Source: Paragonimus skrjabini miyazakii
Lineage: Eukaryota; Platyhelminthes; Trematoda; Plagiorchiida; Troglotrematidae
Length of the DNA: 64,000 nt
Assembly (NCBI GenBank): GCA_014338405.1
Contig: JTDE01000127.1
Coordinates: 124,658-188,657, forward strand
Direction of reading: 5' to 3'
Every line of letters starts with the position of its first letter. Within the stretch, counting starts at the first letter, position 1. The translations under genes and the position numbers were made by a program. Positions 13,001-25,569 of this stretch are shown here, in pieces. The notes below the pieces were generated by a model. It was not told the DNA's origin and made no database searches. It saw only the letters and a list, made by a program, of their open reading frames with translations.

Positions 13001-16000
13001 GCTATTCTTAATTTAACGATGTTTTGGGGAACTTCGTCCACATACTGAAGCGTGCAAGTGACTTCTTCAGCCAAACAGTACTTCTGAAGCTGGATACACT
13101 TCCGGACAACTTCCTCTTCCGAACCCGAAATTTAGCGCAATTCCTTACCGACAGGAACCTCGTGAAAGCGTTCTCATGGGGATATCTAAGATCCTCACTG
13201 TTTAGCACTGACTACAGTAAAGTACCTCAGAGTCAACGAGCGTCACCCAGCTGTTCGAATGATTGCCTGGCAACAATGCTTTTCGATGGCTGCGCTTACG
13301 GATCTACAAAACGTTGCTGTATGAAGATGTCATGTAAACCGGATCTACTTCGATAACTCATGGGCCAGAAGCATAATGGCCTGGATACCAGAAGACACCT
13401 CATAAGCCTGGTGAGCAAACGAAACACTCGAGGAATCTAGAACCGTTGGATTGAACCAGATAGTCTGTTCGGTCAAATTTATAAGATTATTGCGAAGTAA
13501 AAGTTGTGTTAATCCTAGTTTTAGAGAAAATCGTCTGCAGACTAATGTATGTTATCCTGTTTACGAATCGGAACAGTTAGAATTTAACCAATTAAACGCA
13601 TCTTGATCACATAGATACTATTACCCCGGCAACTGTCAAATAAACGATCTCTCAATAGCTTAAGCATCTGAAGTAAAACATGCGGTTATTGCATAGTTAT
13701 TTTGCACTTCGTTATCGACAATTTGTTATCACATAAAGTTGTTTGTGATTCGAGGTAAATTAATTTTCCTCGCGCCAGCAAGTCTTCATTTAACCTGCGT
13801 CAAAATTGACCTGGGACTCAATCGACTTCAATGCATTTAACCCTACGAGTTTATTTGCTGCAGAGGTAAACTGTATTTTGACAAGGTATGTGATTCTCTA
13901 ACAGGTTGGGGGTGTGGAACACTAGTTAGCGCCACCAAACCACAATAACAGATACGTGATTTTGGAGTACAGAAAAGATAAGCTTAATCTTCAAGGACTG
14001 AAATAATAGATCAACGTGTATTGTCAATAAATAATATTGGATAATAAGCACAAGTTAACTGATTGCTTTCAGATTAAAATGACTGAAGTTACAAAAGTAG
14101 TTGTTTCAAGTCCCAGTCAAAAACATTACGACAGACAAAACAGAATTCCAGACTAAACATAAACAATTACAACTAAATAATGAGAATCATATCTGTCAAT
14201 CACATGCCGTAGCTCGACCATGGGGGATTTAAATCTGCACGATATGTTCAATGCACTACCTACACACGAGGTGGAAATTATGACTCGGAAGATTTGGGAA
14301 GCGGATGTTAGTACGTCGTAGCATTGTACACAACATTCGTGCGATGTGTGTTATAGATATGATAAGTTTGCTTTGCTTTATCTACTTGTCAGATAAGATG
14401 CAGCGAAGTGCCAGTAAGTCTATTCAGAACTATGTGCAAATAACATTTATTTGGTTGTTTCAAAGAAACCACAATAGTGCAAGATTGACGCGTAGAAGCA
14501 AAGTAAATATCCCCAGCATTTTCGCACACAAATATTTTCAGCTTGCAAATATCATTTTATTTTTTAGTTCGTTAGTACACACTTTCAAGAGCACTTGATG
14601 CCTCGATGCTATTAAGAGGACTGTTCCATTCTCTTAAAACAGGGTTGCAAACGTTTCTTATGGCGCTCAACTTTGTAACGTCCCTCGATATCATGACTGG
14701 TTGGAAAGTTCGGATATTCTGCACACTGCTCAAATGGCATGATAAACATTTTATTAGATTTCTGTCTCCCAAAATCAAACAATTTGCGGACAAGAGCATA
14801 ATAGTTCGATTGAAATTTCATGTTAGACACGTATACAACACAGTCCAAGATGACTAGTTCATAGTCAAACGACAGAACTGCGTAACAGAAAGCGAAGTCA
14901 CTAAAGGCCTTCAGAGAAATAACTCACGAACACGTTAACACGTAATTCCTTTGGAATACCGACTCATCACAACAAGAATCGCCGAATGTCCTAAATAAAT
15001 GGAAAACATCTAGTACTCCAAGGTGTTACTGGCAAACGTAGAGTATCTACGCATGCGTTGGCACAACAAAACGGAGTTCATCTTTGGTGGGCAACCTATA
15101 TCAAGAAATAATACTCGACCACACAAGACTGCTCACAAGTAACACTCAACATGTTGGATAAAATCTGTGAACTTAACTTGACTGGAAACCGACGATGACT
15201 GGCTTTCATGTGCAATGCGTCTACAAGAGAACAGGTCGCCACACGTGCTCCGTATAAACCGATGGATTTATGGAAGTTCCAGCTACCGATGGTTGATCTT
15301 TTGCCTTAGGGTGGGTCGGAAAGAAACGCAAGCAAAAAAAGGGTTCTTTAATTCTTTCAGTCCTCTCAGAATAGGCTAATCCACAGATGACAAACGGACT
15401 GGTCTTCTATCGTCCTGATTATAACCATCGCAAGATCTAAGGATATCGGTCTATGAGAAATGCATACCCAGTTTCAAGCGAAACATACATTCCCCCTGGC
15501 AATTTTCGTGTAACGTACTTTTCACCAAAAGATTTTACTAGAACCCTCTATCACTAGCAAAACCTACGAAAACACTCTCACTTCGACTGGTGAAAAGTAT
15601 GCTGACATGAATGCACACGAAGCTAGCTCATACATCAGCTTCCAAAAAGGTAACGAAACTGTTAGTATTGTACCCCTCGTTCTTTCTTAAAGAACTATGT
15701 AGTTGCTAAGGTTGGCAGATGAAAATCCAAAGGGTAGATGTCAAATATTCACGAATTCTGTTTTACGTGACGTTTTCATTTAACCGTTAGCAGTGCATGT
15801 TCCAATTTAGAGAAGCATTGGAAAAATATTCTACTGCTTCCATCTGTTGCAGTATTAACATAGCATCGGTTTCTGACCTTCCTCAACGCCAGTCCCAAAT
15901 TTCCTGTAGGTTTGTGCCTGGTAGTTTAACCCACTTGCATATGATTTTCGGGATTAACTGAAGAAAACGATTCAACTCAAACAAAATGTTTTACGTGTAA

Positions 16001-18554
16001 TGTAGTTTTATTGTACATGGGCTATTTTGGGCGGGCGGTTGTCCACTAACAATATGAGAAACTTTCATTGAAATGTAGACCGATTGAACGAAAGTCACTG
16101 TTTAGTTCAAACCTTCGAATAATTAATCATGCAAATGGTGGTTTTACGTAAGTAGAAGCGTCGCAATGTGCACCATGCTTATGGTCACGATGTTTCATTG
16201 GTTTCGGTCTGTTTGTCGAAGTCAAAGTATAGGTGGTTCAAAGTTGGGATATATGAGACTCATAGAACATTCCTGTGAACACAAAATAGAACAACGTGCT
16301 TCTGGTACCCCATCCACAAGGAGAAAATGTCCATGTAAATTGACACACGGTGTCCATCCACTGAGGATCTGGTTGTGTAGCAGGCTGGAATGTCCACAAA
16401 CCCTGATTATGCTGTTAGACACAGATGAAACTGGAGTAAATGGCTATTTACCAAATATGAAGTGAGGCGGTCAGTTGTGATAGAAATCGGATTTGACCTA
16501 ACACAAACTAAGAGTACAGTTGTACGGTTTGCTGAATTGAGTCTGTTAGTTTGAAGGTTTCCGGTGTCTCCATTTCTGATGAAACAGTTCCGTGTAACTA
16601 GGCATCGATACAAAGATTTTTGCGTAAGTTTTGGCGTACTCTATTATTTTACAAAGTTCCAGAACCTTAGTGGCTAACTATTTAGACGCAGAGAAAATCG
16701 CGGCAAGATGACTTAAAGGTAGTTACCAGTTTTTAAAAAAATGATTTTCGATTGAATTTGAAGTTTTTGGAAGCCATCTTTGTCTGGAGTATTTTGGCAG
16801 CATCAAACATTTAAAGCTTGGTATAAACGCGCAAATAGAGGTAGTGACAATTTACTGAAGTGCTCTGTAAACAAATATCTACAAAGTTGTAAGCATCCTA
16901 TATAAACCTGGCCATGAATCTACCAGATCAGATTTGATGTACAGTGATCTGTATTTTGCCCTGCGACATAAATTTGTCGCTGTTTTTTGTCTGCATTTGA
17001 CTTTACCCTAAATATCCCCAGTTATACCAGCGTAAATAAAAGTTGACTCAAACGTTTAGGTAACATGAGAATTAATCACGTGTGATTAGGACTAAGCAAT
17101 TCATTTGCTGTGCCATTCATTCGCATGGTGAAGCTAATCGTGTGGCGACCATCATGCTGGGTTTACATGTAGAATAACAGTAATTAACTCCAGATCGGGT
17201 CAAGAATCTGTACAGATGATGAGCATCAACAAAATCAGACTGCTTGAATTGCTCCTTTCTTAAAACGAGACCATAGAACAATTTATCAGAGATATAAATC
17301 TTTTAGTCGTTTGAATTACAGGGTTTGTTAGATGAAGTAAATTTTCTTCTGAAATCGGAGGCACAAGTTACCACTAAAATTCAGGCTGTATTTATTAGTG
17401 AACCTGGAAAGTCTACAAGCATAACTTCAGTTTTGTCCGTAGTAAGGTAGTGTTTTTGGAACCATATGAATAGTTGTTGTTTACACATGGTTTAATCACT
17501 GAACAAAATATCACAGCAATAAAATAAGCGCATATGTATGCTTAGGTATCGTTTTTTGGATGGTTTTGTCCGGTTATTGATGTGAGATTGAAACTCATTC
17601 AGACTGAAAAAGACTGACAAGGTTAGCCGGCTTGCTGATATAATTTTTGACGTATTAGAAAACAATACTTTTTAATTTCGTAAATTGTAACAATAAGTTG
17701 GTACTCAAATCAGGTCAGAAGAGGATCGCATTTCAATTGATTTTTGCATCAGAAGCGGAGTGTTTTTTTTAATTGCAGTAACATAGGGAGTATGTGTCCT
17801 TAAAAGGAGAGAACACACTTTTCTTTTTTACAATCAGTGCTGATCTGTTTGGTGATAAACAACAACAAATGATTGGATTCGGGAAGGAATCATCGTAGAA
17901 TATATCATCCAGGTTTGATTATCAAACAGAAGTCGGTTTTAGACTTTCAGTGGCTTTTATTTGTATACCTAAGTGCCTCAGGCGGTATTGTTGACTAAGA
18001 GTGGATGTACACTGGAATATGAACAGCATTTGGTATACTGGTTCACTCAAAACTTGTTTTCTGTCTATTGATCAGACAAAATGGTTTTAGTGAATGGAGA
18101 TTAGTTAATGTTATCTTAGCTTCAGATACTGTAAGCTGGTTCATAAAAAAACCCACGCCATATAGTGCGATGTGCGAATGAAAGCACGTTTGACTCATAG
18201 GAAATGCATGTACGCCTGCTGAATGGCGTTAACCGACGTAGCTTTCATCAAACTGAGTTTATGAATATTGGAAGTATCTGTGTATTCAGATGATTTCCGC
18301 ATATTTAACTGTAAATGGAAAAGTGACCATTTCGGTTAAATAAGCGGAAACAAGAATATCTTCAGATATATTTCTTCTGGTAAGCTAGTAATTACTACAT
18401 TAATTTATTTCGGGCACTAATCTTTCGGTTTATTCTCGGATTTTTGGTAAACGTGTAAACTAGCGCACTGAGAATTAGTAAAGACAAATTATAAGCCACA
18501 ATGCGTTGAGTAAAATCAGTTGATGAAAAGCTGGTTAATATTTTCGCACCTAAG

Positions 18555-19022
18555 ATGGTGCTGTCGATTGTTGGGTTGCTAAAGTCAAATATTTCGTGTC
18601 ATGAAACCAATTTCTTTAAAAGTGAAAATAAAACAGAGCTTACTCAATTTTACTCCCGTTATCCGTGTATAAATACGTCTATTATTTGGGAAGTATCTCC
18701 GCCAACAGATGTTAAAACATTGGTGCAAAGAGAAGAATCCAAACCACTCGGGATAAACACTCATTACTTGACATGCAACCTCTTGTATACACAGCCAAAA
18801 CGTAAGAAACGACCAACTTTAATACTGAATTGGTTGCCGCACATAATCAAACTAACATTGCTGATGGTTGAATATGTCCCCCTCTTTATTCACCAAACAG
18901 CATTGGACCGAAATAATACAGAAATGGTGAACATTTTTACAAAAGCTCAGCTCTGTGATGGTAGACAACACCTCACGGTAATCAGCCTAGTCGGTTCATT
19001 ATATAAATGTCCAAGAGATTAA
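18555..19022 (+). other. 155-codon open frame, unrecognised
   Basis: This is the longest plus-strand open frame of the window, ATG to TAA. It shows no signal peptide, clear membrane segment or motif I know. A short basic patch (KRKKR) lies near residue 83. In DNA of this composition a frame of this length can arise by chance about once per window, so I would not call it a gene without expression or homology. Confidence 0.12.
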
Positions 19023-22000
19023 TGGTTTTATAGGCAAAAGCCCTACTTGTTACCCAAAGGTAACTAGCAAACCGTACGGGATCCAGCTGATGTTAACTGA
19101 TTCAAATTGAACGTCATCAACAAATGATTGCTGCTTTTACATTCATAGAGACATTTAAGTATTAACCACTGGAATCGAATACACATCCTCGTTAAAGCTC
19201 ACAAGTAGTACATAGCCTTGTTGCGACTAGCGTTTGAACTCCTGCCACGTTCTCGTCGTCTGCGTCATTGACATCAGATATTTAACAGTTCATCTGAAAT
19301 TGTAGTGAAGCAGAAATGTGAGACAGAAGTAAATGGAGTATGTCGTTTTGTAATCAGTGCAGACGATAACTCGAAACGAATAATCATATCTTCATTCTAA
19401 TCGAAACCGATCAGTTGTTACTATGGAACACAATCACAACAGGTCGCATGGTTGACCACACCATTTTGTTTACAGTTCTGTTATGAGACTTTTACCCCGG
19501 ACTATTGATAGTCTGACAGGCGTTCCTAACCCGGCTCCAAGTACCAACTATCTGTCGGTGGAAGGTGTTGCCGCAACCATGTAAACTGAAGTAGACCTGA
19601 AACCGTTCATCACATTCTGGTATATACCCATGTGACGTTCATTTGTTACATTGTTTCGTTACCGTATCAATAATTTGTGTAAAGAAAGGTTTCGGTGTAA
19701 TTGACTGAACAAAAGGTATGAACTGGTTTTGTTTCTAAATGTTTTCATTCTTGCCCTCTTGACAAACAGGAACAAAGAAACTCATTGTTTTAAGAATATC
19801 GGTCAACTTGTTACTTTACCTATTGAGCCCAAATCTTTAGGAAACTGCCCAAGGAATGGTAGTTTTAGAATGTGTTTCATGGAACAGTAAATAATCGTCT
19901 TATTCACCTTTGATACGTGTATACTGAATGCCTGGTGAAGCGGTTGCATCTATCCGCATTGAAATAATTTACCCGATCCACTTGTTGTAATTTCCTTTAG
20001 CATGGCAAGTTATTAGACGTATTACAACACAACCACGATGTACACCACCCTGGTTGATAGGATAGCAAAAGAGTACATTGTCACTAACGTGTGTTTTCAA
20101 AACTAGACTAGATCTGCCATCGTAACATGATAACAGGATGAGACCACTTCATTTTGCTGTGTCGTCGATCGTACATGTGGTCTGGTCTAATGTTCCCAAT
20201 AAATCTGGTTACAAAAGTGAACAGCGTGATCAGTGAAAATAAACTACTTACTGATAACTTGATTGAAAATAAATTTATTTTCAAGAAATAAGTGTACAGA
20301 GAATCTTGTGTATACAAAATGTCGCGGTCGACGTGGTAATTTTAGATTGTAAAAGTCATTACTGTTCTACAAAAGATAATATTCTTATGTGATTTCCACT
20401 AGTTGATATGTTTTGATTAAAACTATTATAGTCTATGCAAACGGTTAGTCTCCATAAAGGCTTCTGAACGTTTACGAGGACGAACATATGCACTAACTGA
20501 GTTTTACTCGCTTGAAATTCGTTGGTTAATAAACATTAGTCGATACGCTAATTGCTGTGTTTGAGAACAGGTGGGATACCACCTGGAATGATGAAGAGAT
20601 TGTTTACTCTTAAAAGAAGACTGTTTACTTTTAAAACCAACATATTTCATAATATGTTTAAGAAGTTTTTCGAAATAGATCAAAAATTAAACTGTCCTCA
20701 GATATATTGTAACTGTAAGAAGTCTAAAATGGGTTTATCTGTTGTGTACAAAATGCATTCAAATCAATAAACATCCAGTAAATGCTATACGAATAAGGAA
20801 CAGGTTTAGTTACAGATTGAAAATGAAAATGAGTTTTCAATACAAAAATTTATTCGTCATTTCCAAGGTCAATATAACCATTATTACTAACCGTTGGAGC
20901 GCTTGTAGAGCCTCAAAACTTTAGTGCAAACGTTGTTTGAAATGCCTGTTGCCACAATCACCGAATGTTCACTACTTTCCAGGAGTTTTTTTTCCACAAA
21001 GTCTTTGCTAACAAGCAACTGTTTACAAAACGTCAACTCAGTGCATGAAATAGAATACTCCTGCATAATACAGCTTGAAGAATGAAATGAATAGTTGGAT
21101 TGTGCTGCGTGCCCGCAATGTTTAGCTGACACGGTGTACCAGTTCTCCAAGTCAAGTTCATCAATTTTTTGATAAATGCGTTCTTTTCACAAATCGGATG
21201 TTGGCATCTAGAACCTTGTGGGTGGACTCTAGTTATTAATTTGACAACCATAACATGACGAAACTCCAAAAGCGTCAAACCACCCTGACTAACCGCACAG
21301 TAAACTTGAAGGGCACATCAGGTGTGCTACCTAAATGCCATGATTCAACTTCACTCAATCAAAAGCGCCTAGTACCTTGTAAAGTAGTTGAATTGTTCAT
21401 AAGTTCATTTACGAAGAAATTCCATCAAATTACCGTGAGCGTAATGATGACAACACCAAAACTGCGGCCGACAGATGTGCAAAACTGCACATTTTTATGG
21501 TCTGCGATCTTCATCCACAGTCTCAGTGGCTTCTGAAGTGAACTCTACAACCTTTTTCGTTATAGGTGACCACTGGATTTCCGAAACAATTTGTTGAAAC
21601 GACTCGGTATATTTAAATTTTTAAACGTTATGCCTCATGCTCAATAACATTGAGACACCCATTTGGTTATGTGACGTTTTTTATTAAATAACATTTTTAA
21701 CGGCTATTTTCGATTTTTGCTAGAGGTCATTTTGGAGATTTTCCACTGACAATCTACACTGCCCTGCTCTGCTATTGCAAAAAATCTTCTTTGCAGCCGT
21801 TTATTCGGCTCTTCGTTGACTGATCTTCTGAACATTTACCGAATCCACCTCAGAGATTATGATCGTGGTTACAAAATATTTGTAAATTCCGAATCGCTGC
21901 ACTTGTGTATGGTGATGATTTAGCTGTGTATCATTACAGTCGTTCACAGAAGTCACATCGTGTTAGATTCATGTTGGTTCACATGTTTCCTATTCATGTT

Positions 22001-22599
22001 TAATGTGCCCACACTACGTTTAGTGCGATAAAAGTTTAACTAATCTAGGTCGCTTTTATGTGTTATGTCATCGGTTTCTACAGTACCATGACCTCTCAGC
22101 ATCAATTAGCATTGTGGCAACAGATTCTATGTACCTGGCTGCGCGTTAACTTACAGTTGATGAAATCAGATAAGAAAAAGCAAAGGCTCTCAGATCACTT
22201 GTGATTGGGCCACAGTCAAGGTAATTCTCACTTGGTTTTCTGTTAATAATAGTCTGTGTGACACATTAGGTTTACAAATTGCATTCTGGAATCCATAAGA
22301 TTTGATACCATCTAGTTAGAAGTTACCAGATCGATTACATTGCCTTGTTGTCCCTAACCCATAGAAACTAAGTCCATTTGAATTAGGGGGCCTTTGAGAA
22401 CTGAAAACATTGATTCCTTTATCGAATCATGTTTTGGCGAATAACTTTGAAAAGTTTTAGGAATAGTTTACTCATGCTTATATTCAGACTATAGTGTGAC
22501 TGAGAGTACGTGGTGCGCCACGCATTTTTGTGGTATTTTTGCCAGATATGAGCCTTTTAAGGCCACTTACGCAGAATTTCATAGACGACTAACATGACG

Positions 22600-22605
22600 T
22601 TTAAT
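22600..22605 (-). promoter_or_regulatory. possible polyadenylation signal (ATTAAA)
   Basis: ATTAAA on the minus strand, about 85 bases after the stop codon of the exon ending at 22,690. The hexamer is a common variant and could be coincidental. Confidence 0.3.
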
Positions 22606-22689
22606 ATACACGTTTTCTTTGGTTGAAAATTATAGAATCAACGGCAACGGAAATAATTAAAAGCAGATAGAAAACTACTATAAGGCTAC

Positions 22690-22918
22690 CTAGTGTTTTG
22701 GGCGTTCATACTGCCCGTTAATTGTTTGTGACTTAATTGTTCCATCCCCTGATGATACAGGTAACTTAATTTTGCTTGCAGAATATACTTCAACTGCGGA
22801 GTGAATTATTGCAGCAGAAAAAGCAACACCGATGTATACGAATCCTGGAATATGTGATATAAACATTACTAAGAACATAAGGTTAGCTAATGCAATTACC
22901 AGCAAGTTATAGGCATAT
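22690..22918 (-). CDS. candidate 3'-terminal exon of a membrane protein, possibly PRA1 family
   Basis: A minus-strand segment follows an acceptor (pyrimidine-rich, ending CTAAACAG, first exon base 22,918) and runs to a TAG at 22,690-22,692. It enters in phase 2. The translation begins YAYNLLVIALANLMFLV, then IPGFVYIGVAFSAAIIHSA, then a hydrophilic tail of about 30 residues. Two adjoining hydrophobic segments, the G-x-A-x-x-x-I-H-S-A ending and a short polar C-terminus match the last part of prenylated Rab acceptor 1 proteins (animal form ...VLGATLVVIGSHAAF...). Those proteins act in ER/Golgi membrane traffic and bind prenylated Rab GTPases. No upstream exon with the typical YYxxNY segment was found. 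Any multi-pass protein could share this look, so the family name is tentative; the exon itself is better supported. Confidence 0.4.
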
Positions 22919-23548
22919 CTGTTTAGGTAAGTTTGAGAGAAGACTGGAGACTAGAGGGAACGTTTTCAGAACGATGCTCTATATAATTTGCAGATGATCT
23001 ATTCGACTGTTGAAAAACTCCACTATAAGTTACGCTTGTTGTGATTTTAGTTCCGAACATTTAGTGCATAGGTAACTATTTAATTTTTCTCCTGTAGATC
23101 TTCAGGCCAGATCGTGAAGTATCGAGAATATGCTCAAGTTCAGTTTGAAGCAGTGGGTTACCGAAATAAATTTGATAAAGGCCAACAGTATAGCGTAAGA
23201 TGTCTTGTGCACGGACATTTCGTTCTCATTTCATCTGTTACTACAGCGAAATTAGTGCAATCAATATACCGCAAACAGGCATGGCAACAATGGTAAAGAA
23301 TGCGGACGTAATAAGCGAGGTGAGAATGATCGAAATTAAAGAACAGTGCATTCAGATGACGCAACATGAAACTGATAAGAACGGTTATGTTACTAGGTCG
23401 AATAGTCATGGGCAGTTAAGTGAAAAGTGATCGGAATGCTAATAAGTACTTTTAAACTGGACTGGAAACAAAAAGGTTAGACGGCTACATGGTAGAAGGT
23501 AAGGTAAAACGTTCAGAACAGTAAGAGGTCTTTGGGAATGGGATAAAA

Positions 23549-24361
23549 TCACCAAGGGAGGGATAAATTCATAACCATTTGTTTCTGAACACACCGGGTT
23601 TGTTCGACGAATGGAAGTAGCCTCTGCAACTCGTAGACTTTGTTTCGTTCTAAGGCAATATACGATATGAAATGCATTATCACCACAGACTCGGTGGTCC
23701 GTCTCGTGTAAATGTTTCGTGATTGCATTTCGAGCGACGCCAGTCCCGGTGGTACATAACCATTTTGGAATGTGTTCATTGATGCGTGTCCCCAGTCGCC
23801 TCGATGTGCGACTAGCATACTTGATTGGGCGATCAAGGCGACCGGGTCCTTCCTGGATGAGCTCGATAGTTGCGTAGTTTCCACAATGAACACCACTTTC
23901 TTGGCGTTGTAGGTCTGTCTTGTTGCGGCTGTAAGTCGTCGTCTGAATAAAGTTGAAATTTCATCTTCTTTAAATGGTAAACAAAGGTAGACGTTTTCCA
24001 GTGGAGCAGTTATTATAATGGGATTTTATCCTGTTGACGCAGCATATTTCTCGACAAACCGAGGTGGATAACCGTTGTCAATCAGTGTATCACGAAGGAC
24101 TTGTTCTTCACCTTCAGTCCTATCGGATGTGACACTCTTACGAGCCCTATAAAACAGAATACGAAGGAGGCCTCGTTTGTATGAAATTGGGGCAAAACGT
24201 CTAAAGTGTAAATATTACCCAGACCAAGTTTTCTTATGGTATGTGCTTCTAGACAAAGAACCATCCATAGTTCTATGCAACAAAACATCAAGGAAGACAG
24301 TTTTATCCTCCTTTCCGGTTTCCATCATGAACTTGACGTTTTAGTGAGGGCGTTCAACTGA
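23549..24361 (-). pseudogene. Penelope-like element 1, RT thumb and truncated GIY-YIG endonuclease
   Basis: The block FLDVLLHRTMDGSLSRSTY (family: FLDVLLTR..DG.L.rsvYrK) starts the thumb. It is followed by YKRGLL and LIDNGYPPRFVEK. The linker TRQTYNAKKVVF with a later KDP matches the R-T-Y-x-A-x stretch before the endonuclease. The endonuclease resumes at RTSRRLGTRINEHIPKW, HLHETDHRV and VAEATSIRR, and ends at NLSLPW near 23,551. The stretch that should hold the Y-x-F-x-C-x-C-G-x-x-Y-I-G core is missing or replaced, so nuclease activity would be lost. The frame changes at least twice within the endonuclease part. Confidence 0.75.
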
Positions 24362-24930
24362 TCATGCAATTTGAGCCACCGAATTGAAAAAGATGAAAGT
24401 GTCGTCTACGTATCGTCGGTAGAATTCCGTCTGTCGAATTGTTGTTTCGGCCTGCTGTTCAAGATAACCCATGGAGATGTCCACTAGTACAGGTCCTGGT
24501 GGGCTGCCCATTGCAACTCCGTCAAACTGTCTATAGAATGTTCCATCAAACAAAAACTGTACATAAGATGTACATAGATGAAGTAGTTTGCATAACTCAT
24601 CTGGAAGCAGCCTTAATTGCAGATTCTCAGAACGTACGTAGTCATAAATGATGTCTATCACTTCATTAGTTGGAACATTAATGAACAGAGATTGCACGTC
24701 AAAAAACGCCATTACTTTGCTTTTCACATTGACATCTTAAATCATATCCACAAATTGAAATGTGTCCTTCATTTCATGACAGCTAAGTTTTGATCGTATT
24801 GGTTCAATAGTTCCCAACAGCCTCTGAGCAAGCCTGCGATAGTGTGAGTTGACCATTGACAAAATTGGTCTCAGCGAAACCTCCACTTTGTGGATTTTTG
24901 GTAGGCTCTAGATAAGTGGGTTCATCAAAC
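24362..24930 (-). pseudogene. Penelope-like element 1, reverse transcriptase palm
   Basis: The block starts with SLPKIHK near 24,900 and LRPILS (family: YGLPKIHKxG..LRPI). Motif A is FFDVQSLFINVP with its aspartate present. Motif B is GVAMGSPPGPVL. Motif C is FYRRYVDDTFIFF, with the YVDD codons at 24,411-24,400, so all three catalytic aspartates are still encoded. A TAG precedes SLPKIHK and a TAA lies before motif A. The open frame ends shortly after motif C. The presence of all catalytic residues suggests the stops came from neutral decay after insertion. Confidence 0.85.
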
Positions 24931-25569
24931 CTACAGCGTTAACTGGATCACAGTTATCTGGTCGATCATACCCTTTATCCGTAATACTTTTAGTGCTTTC
25001 GTGATGGTTCGTTCAATCTTCATAAATGCATCGTTCTGCCCGGTATCCCTCCGAAATTTTGAACTGTTAGATAGTATATCTAACATTTTGCCAACGTAAT
25101 ACGCTCGATTCAACAGCACGACTCTAGATTTCTTACCGGGCGGGTGCATAATGATGTCACTGTTCCTTTTTAGTTGTTTCAATCTGCTGATATGGGTTTT
25201 CGCGAGCAGACAAGACTGACGGATCGGGGTACGTTGATATTGATGTGACACATCAACTAGTCTGACCTTGAACCAACTGGCCAAGTCAACACTGGAGACC
25301 TCTAAGCATTTAAGCTGATCATAGAAACAATCGAATTGGGTTTCAACATGAATAGGGTCAATCGTCCTTGGCGGGATACTGAATTTCAGGCCTACCGACA
25401 GTGCTTCCTTTTGCATTTTTGTTAGCTGTACAGTTGACATGTTAATGATATACCTATCCAGATTCTTGGGAAACGAAGAAATAGTGTCATCCGTTGAGAG
25501 TGAAAAGATATTTATCTTCCTCTGTTTCGCTCTTGTTCTGTTCACGGCGACACGAGAGAAATTGTACAA
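24931..25569 (-). pseudogene. Penelope-like element 1, N-terminal block
   Basis: The open frame is 212 codons. It carries the linear signature of the N-terminal part of Penelope-like proteins: a Q-L-T-K-x-Q-x-x-A-L-S-x-G-L-K-F segment at about residues 48-64, and DIIMHPPGKKSRVVLLNR (family: I.LPADKG.s.VVLNK) at about residues 139-156. Then come YVGKMLDILSN and an SKF segment. This region precedes the RT fingers and is thought to help RNA binding and folding. The frame is lost at its 3' end, where the next block continues in a different frame. Confidence 0.8.

Larger units (their letters stand above)
9121..22590. other. long stretch with no recognised gene
   Basis: Apart from a SINE-like head at 9981-10045 and a 155-codon frame at 18,555-19,022, I recognise nothing. 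Around 13.0-13.4 kb and 14.3-14.9 kb several overlapping frames on both strands are open at once. This could mark decayed coding DNA, but no family motif is visible in any frame. Confidence 0.4.
23549..25569 (-). mobile_element. Penelope-like retroelement 1, nearly full-length ORF remnant
   Basis: Reading the minus strand from 25,569 to 23,549, the parts of a Penelope-like element appear in the correct order: N-terminal region, SLPKIHK block, RT palm with YVDD, thumb, linker, and GIY-YIG endonuclease ending in LPW. The region is about 2.0 kb, close to the usual coding length of these elements. I count at least five in-frame stops and at least three frame changes, plus a small loss in the endonuclease. 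It is therefore a fossil. It lies about 0.6 kb upstream of the candidate exon at 22.7-22.9 kb, on the same strand, and could sit in an intron of that gene. The three blocks are listed separately below. Confidence 0.9.

Noticed and set aside
13008..13356. Overlapping open frames on both strands
   Set aside because: No frame has a recognisable motif or convincing splice sites; multi-frame openness alone is not evidence of a gene.
14305..14857. Four overlapping frames of 75-97 codons
   Set aside because: Lengths are within chance expectation and no family is recognisable on either strand.
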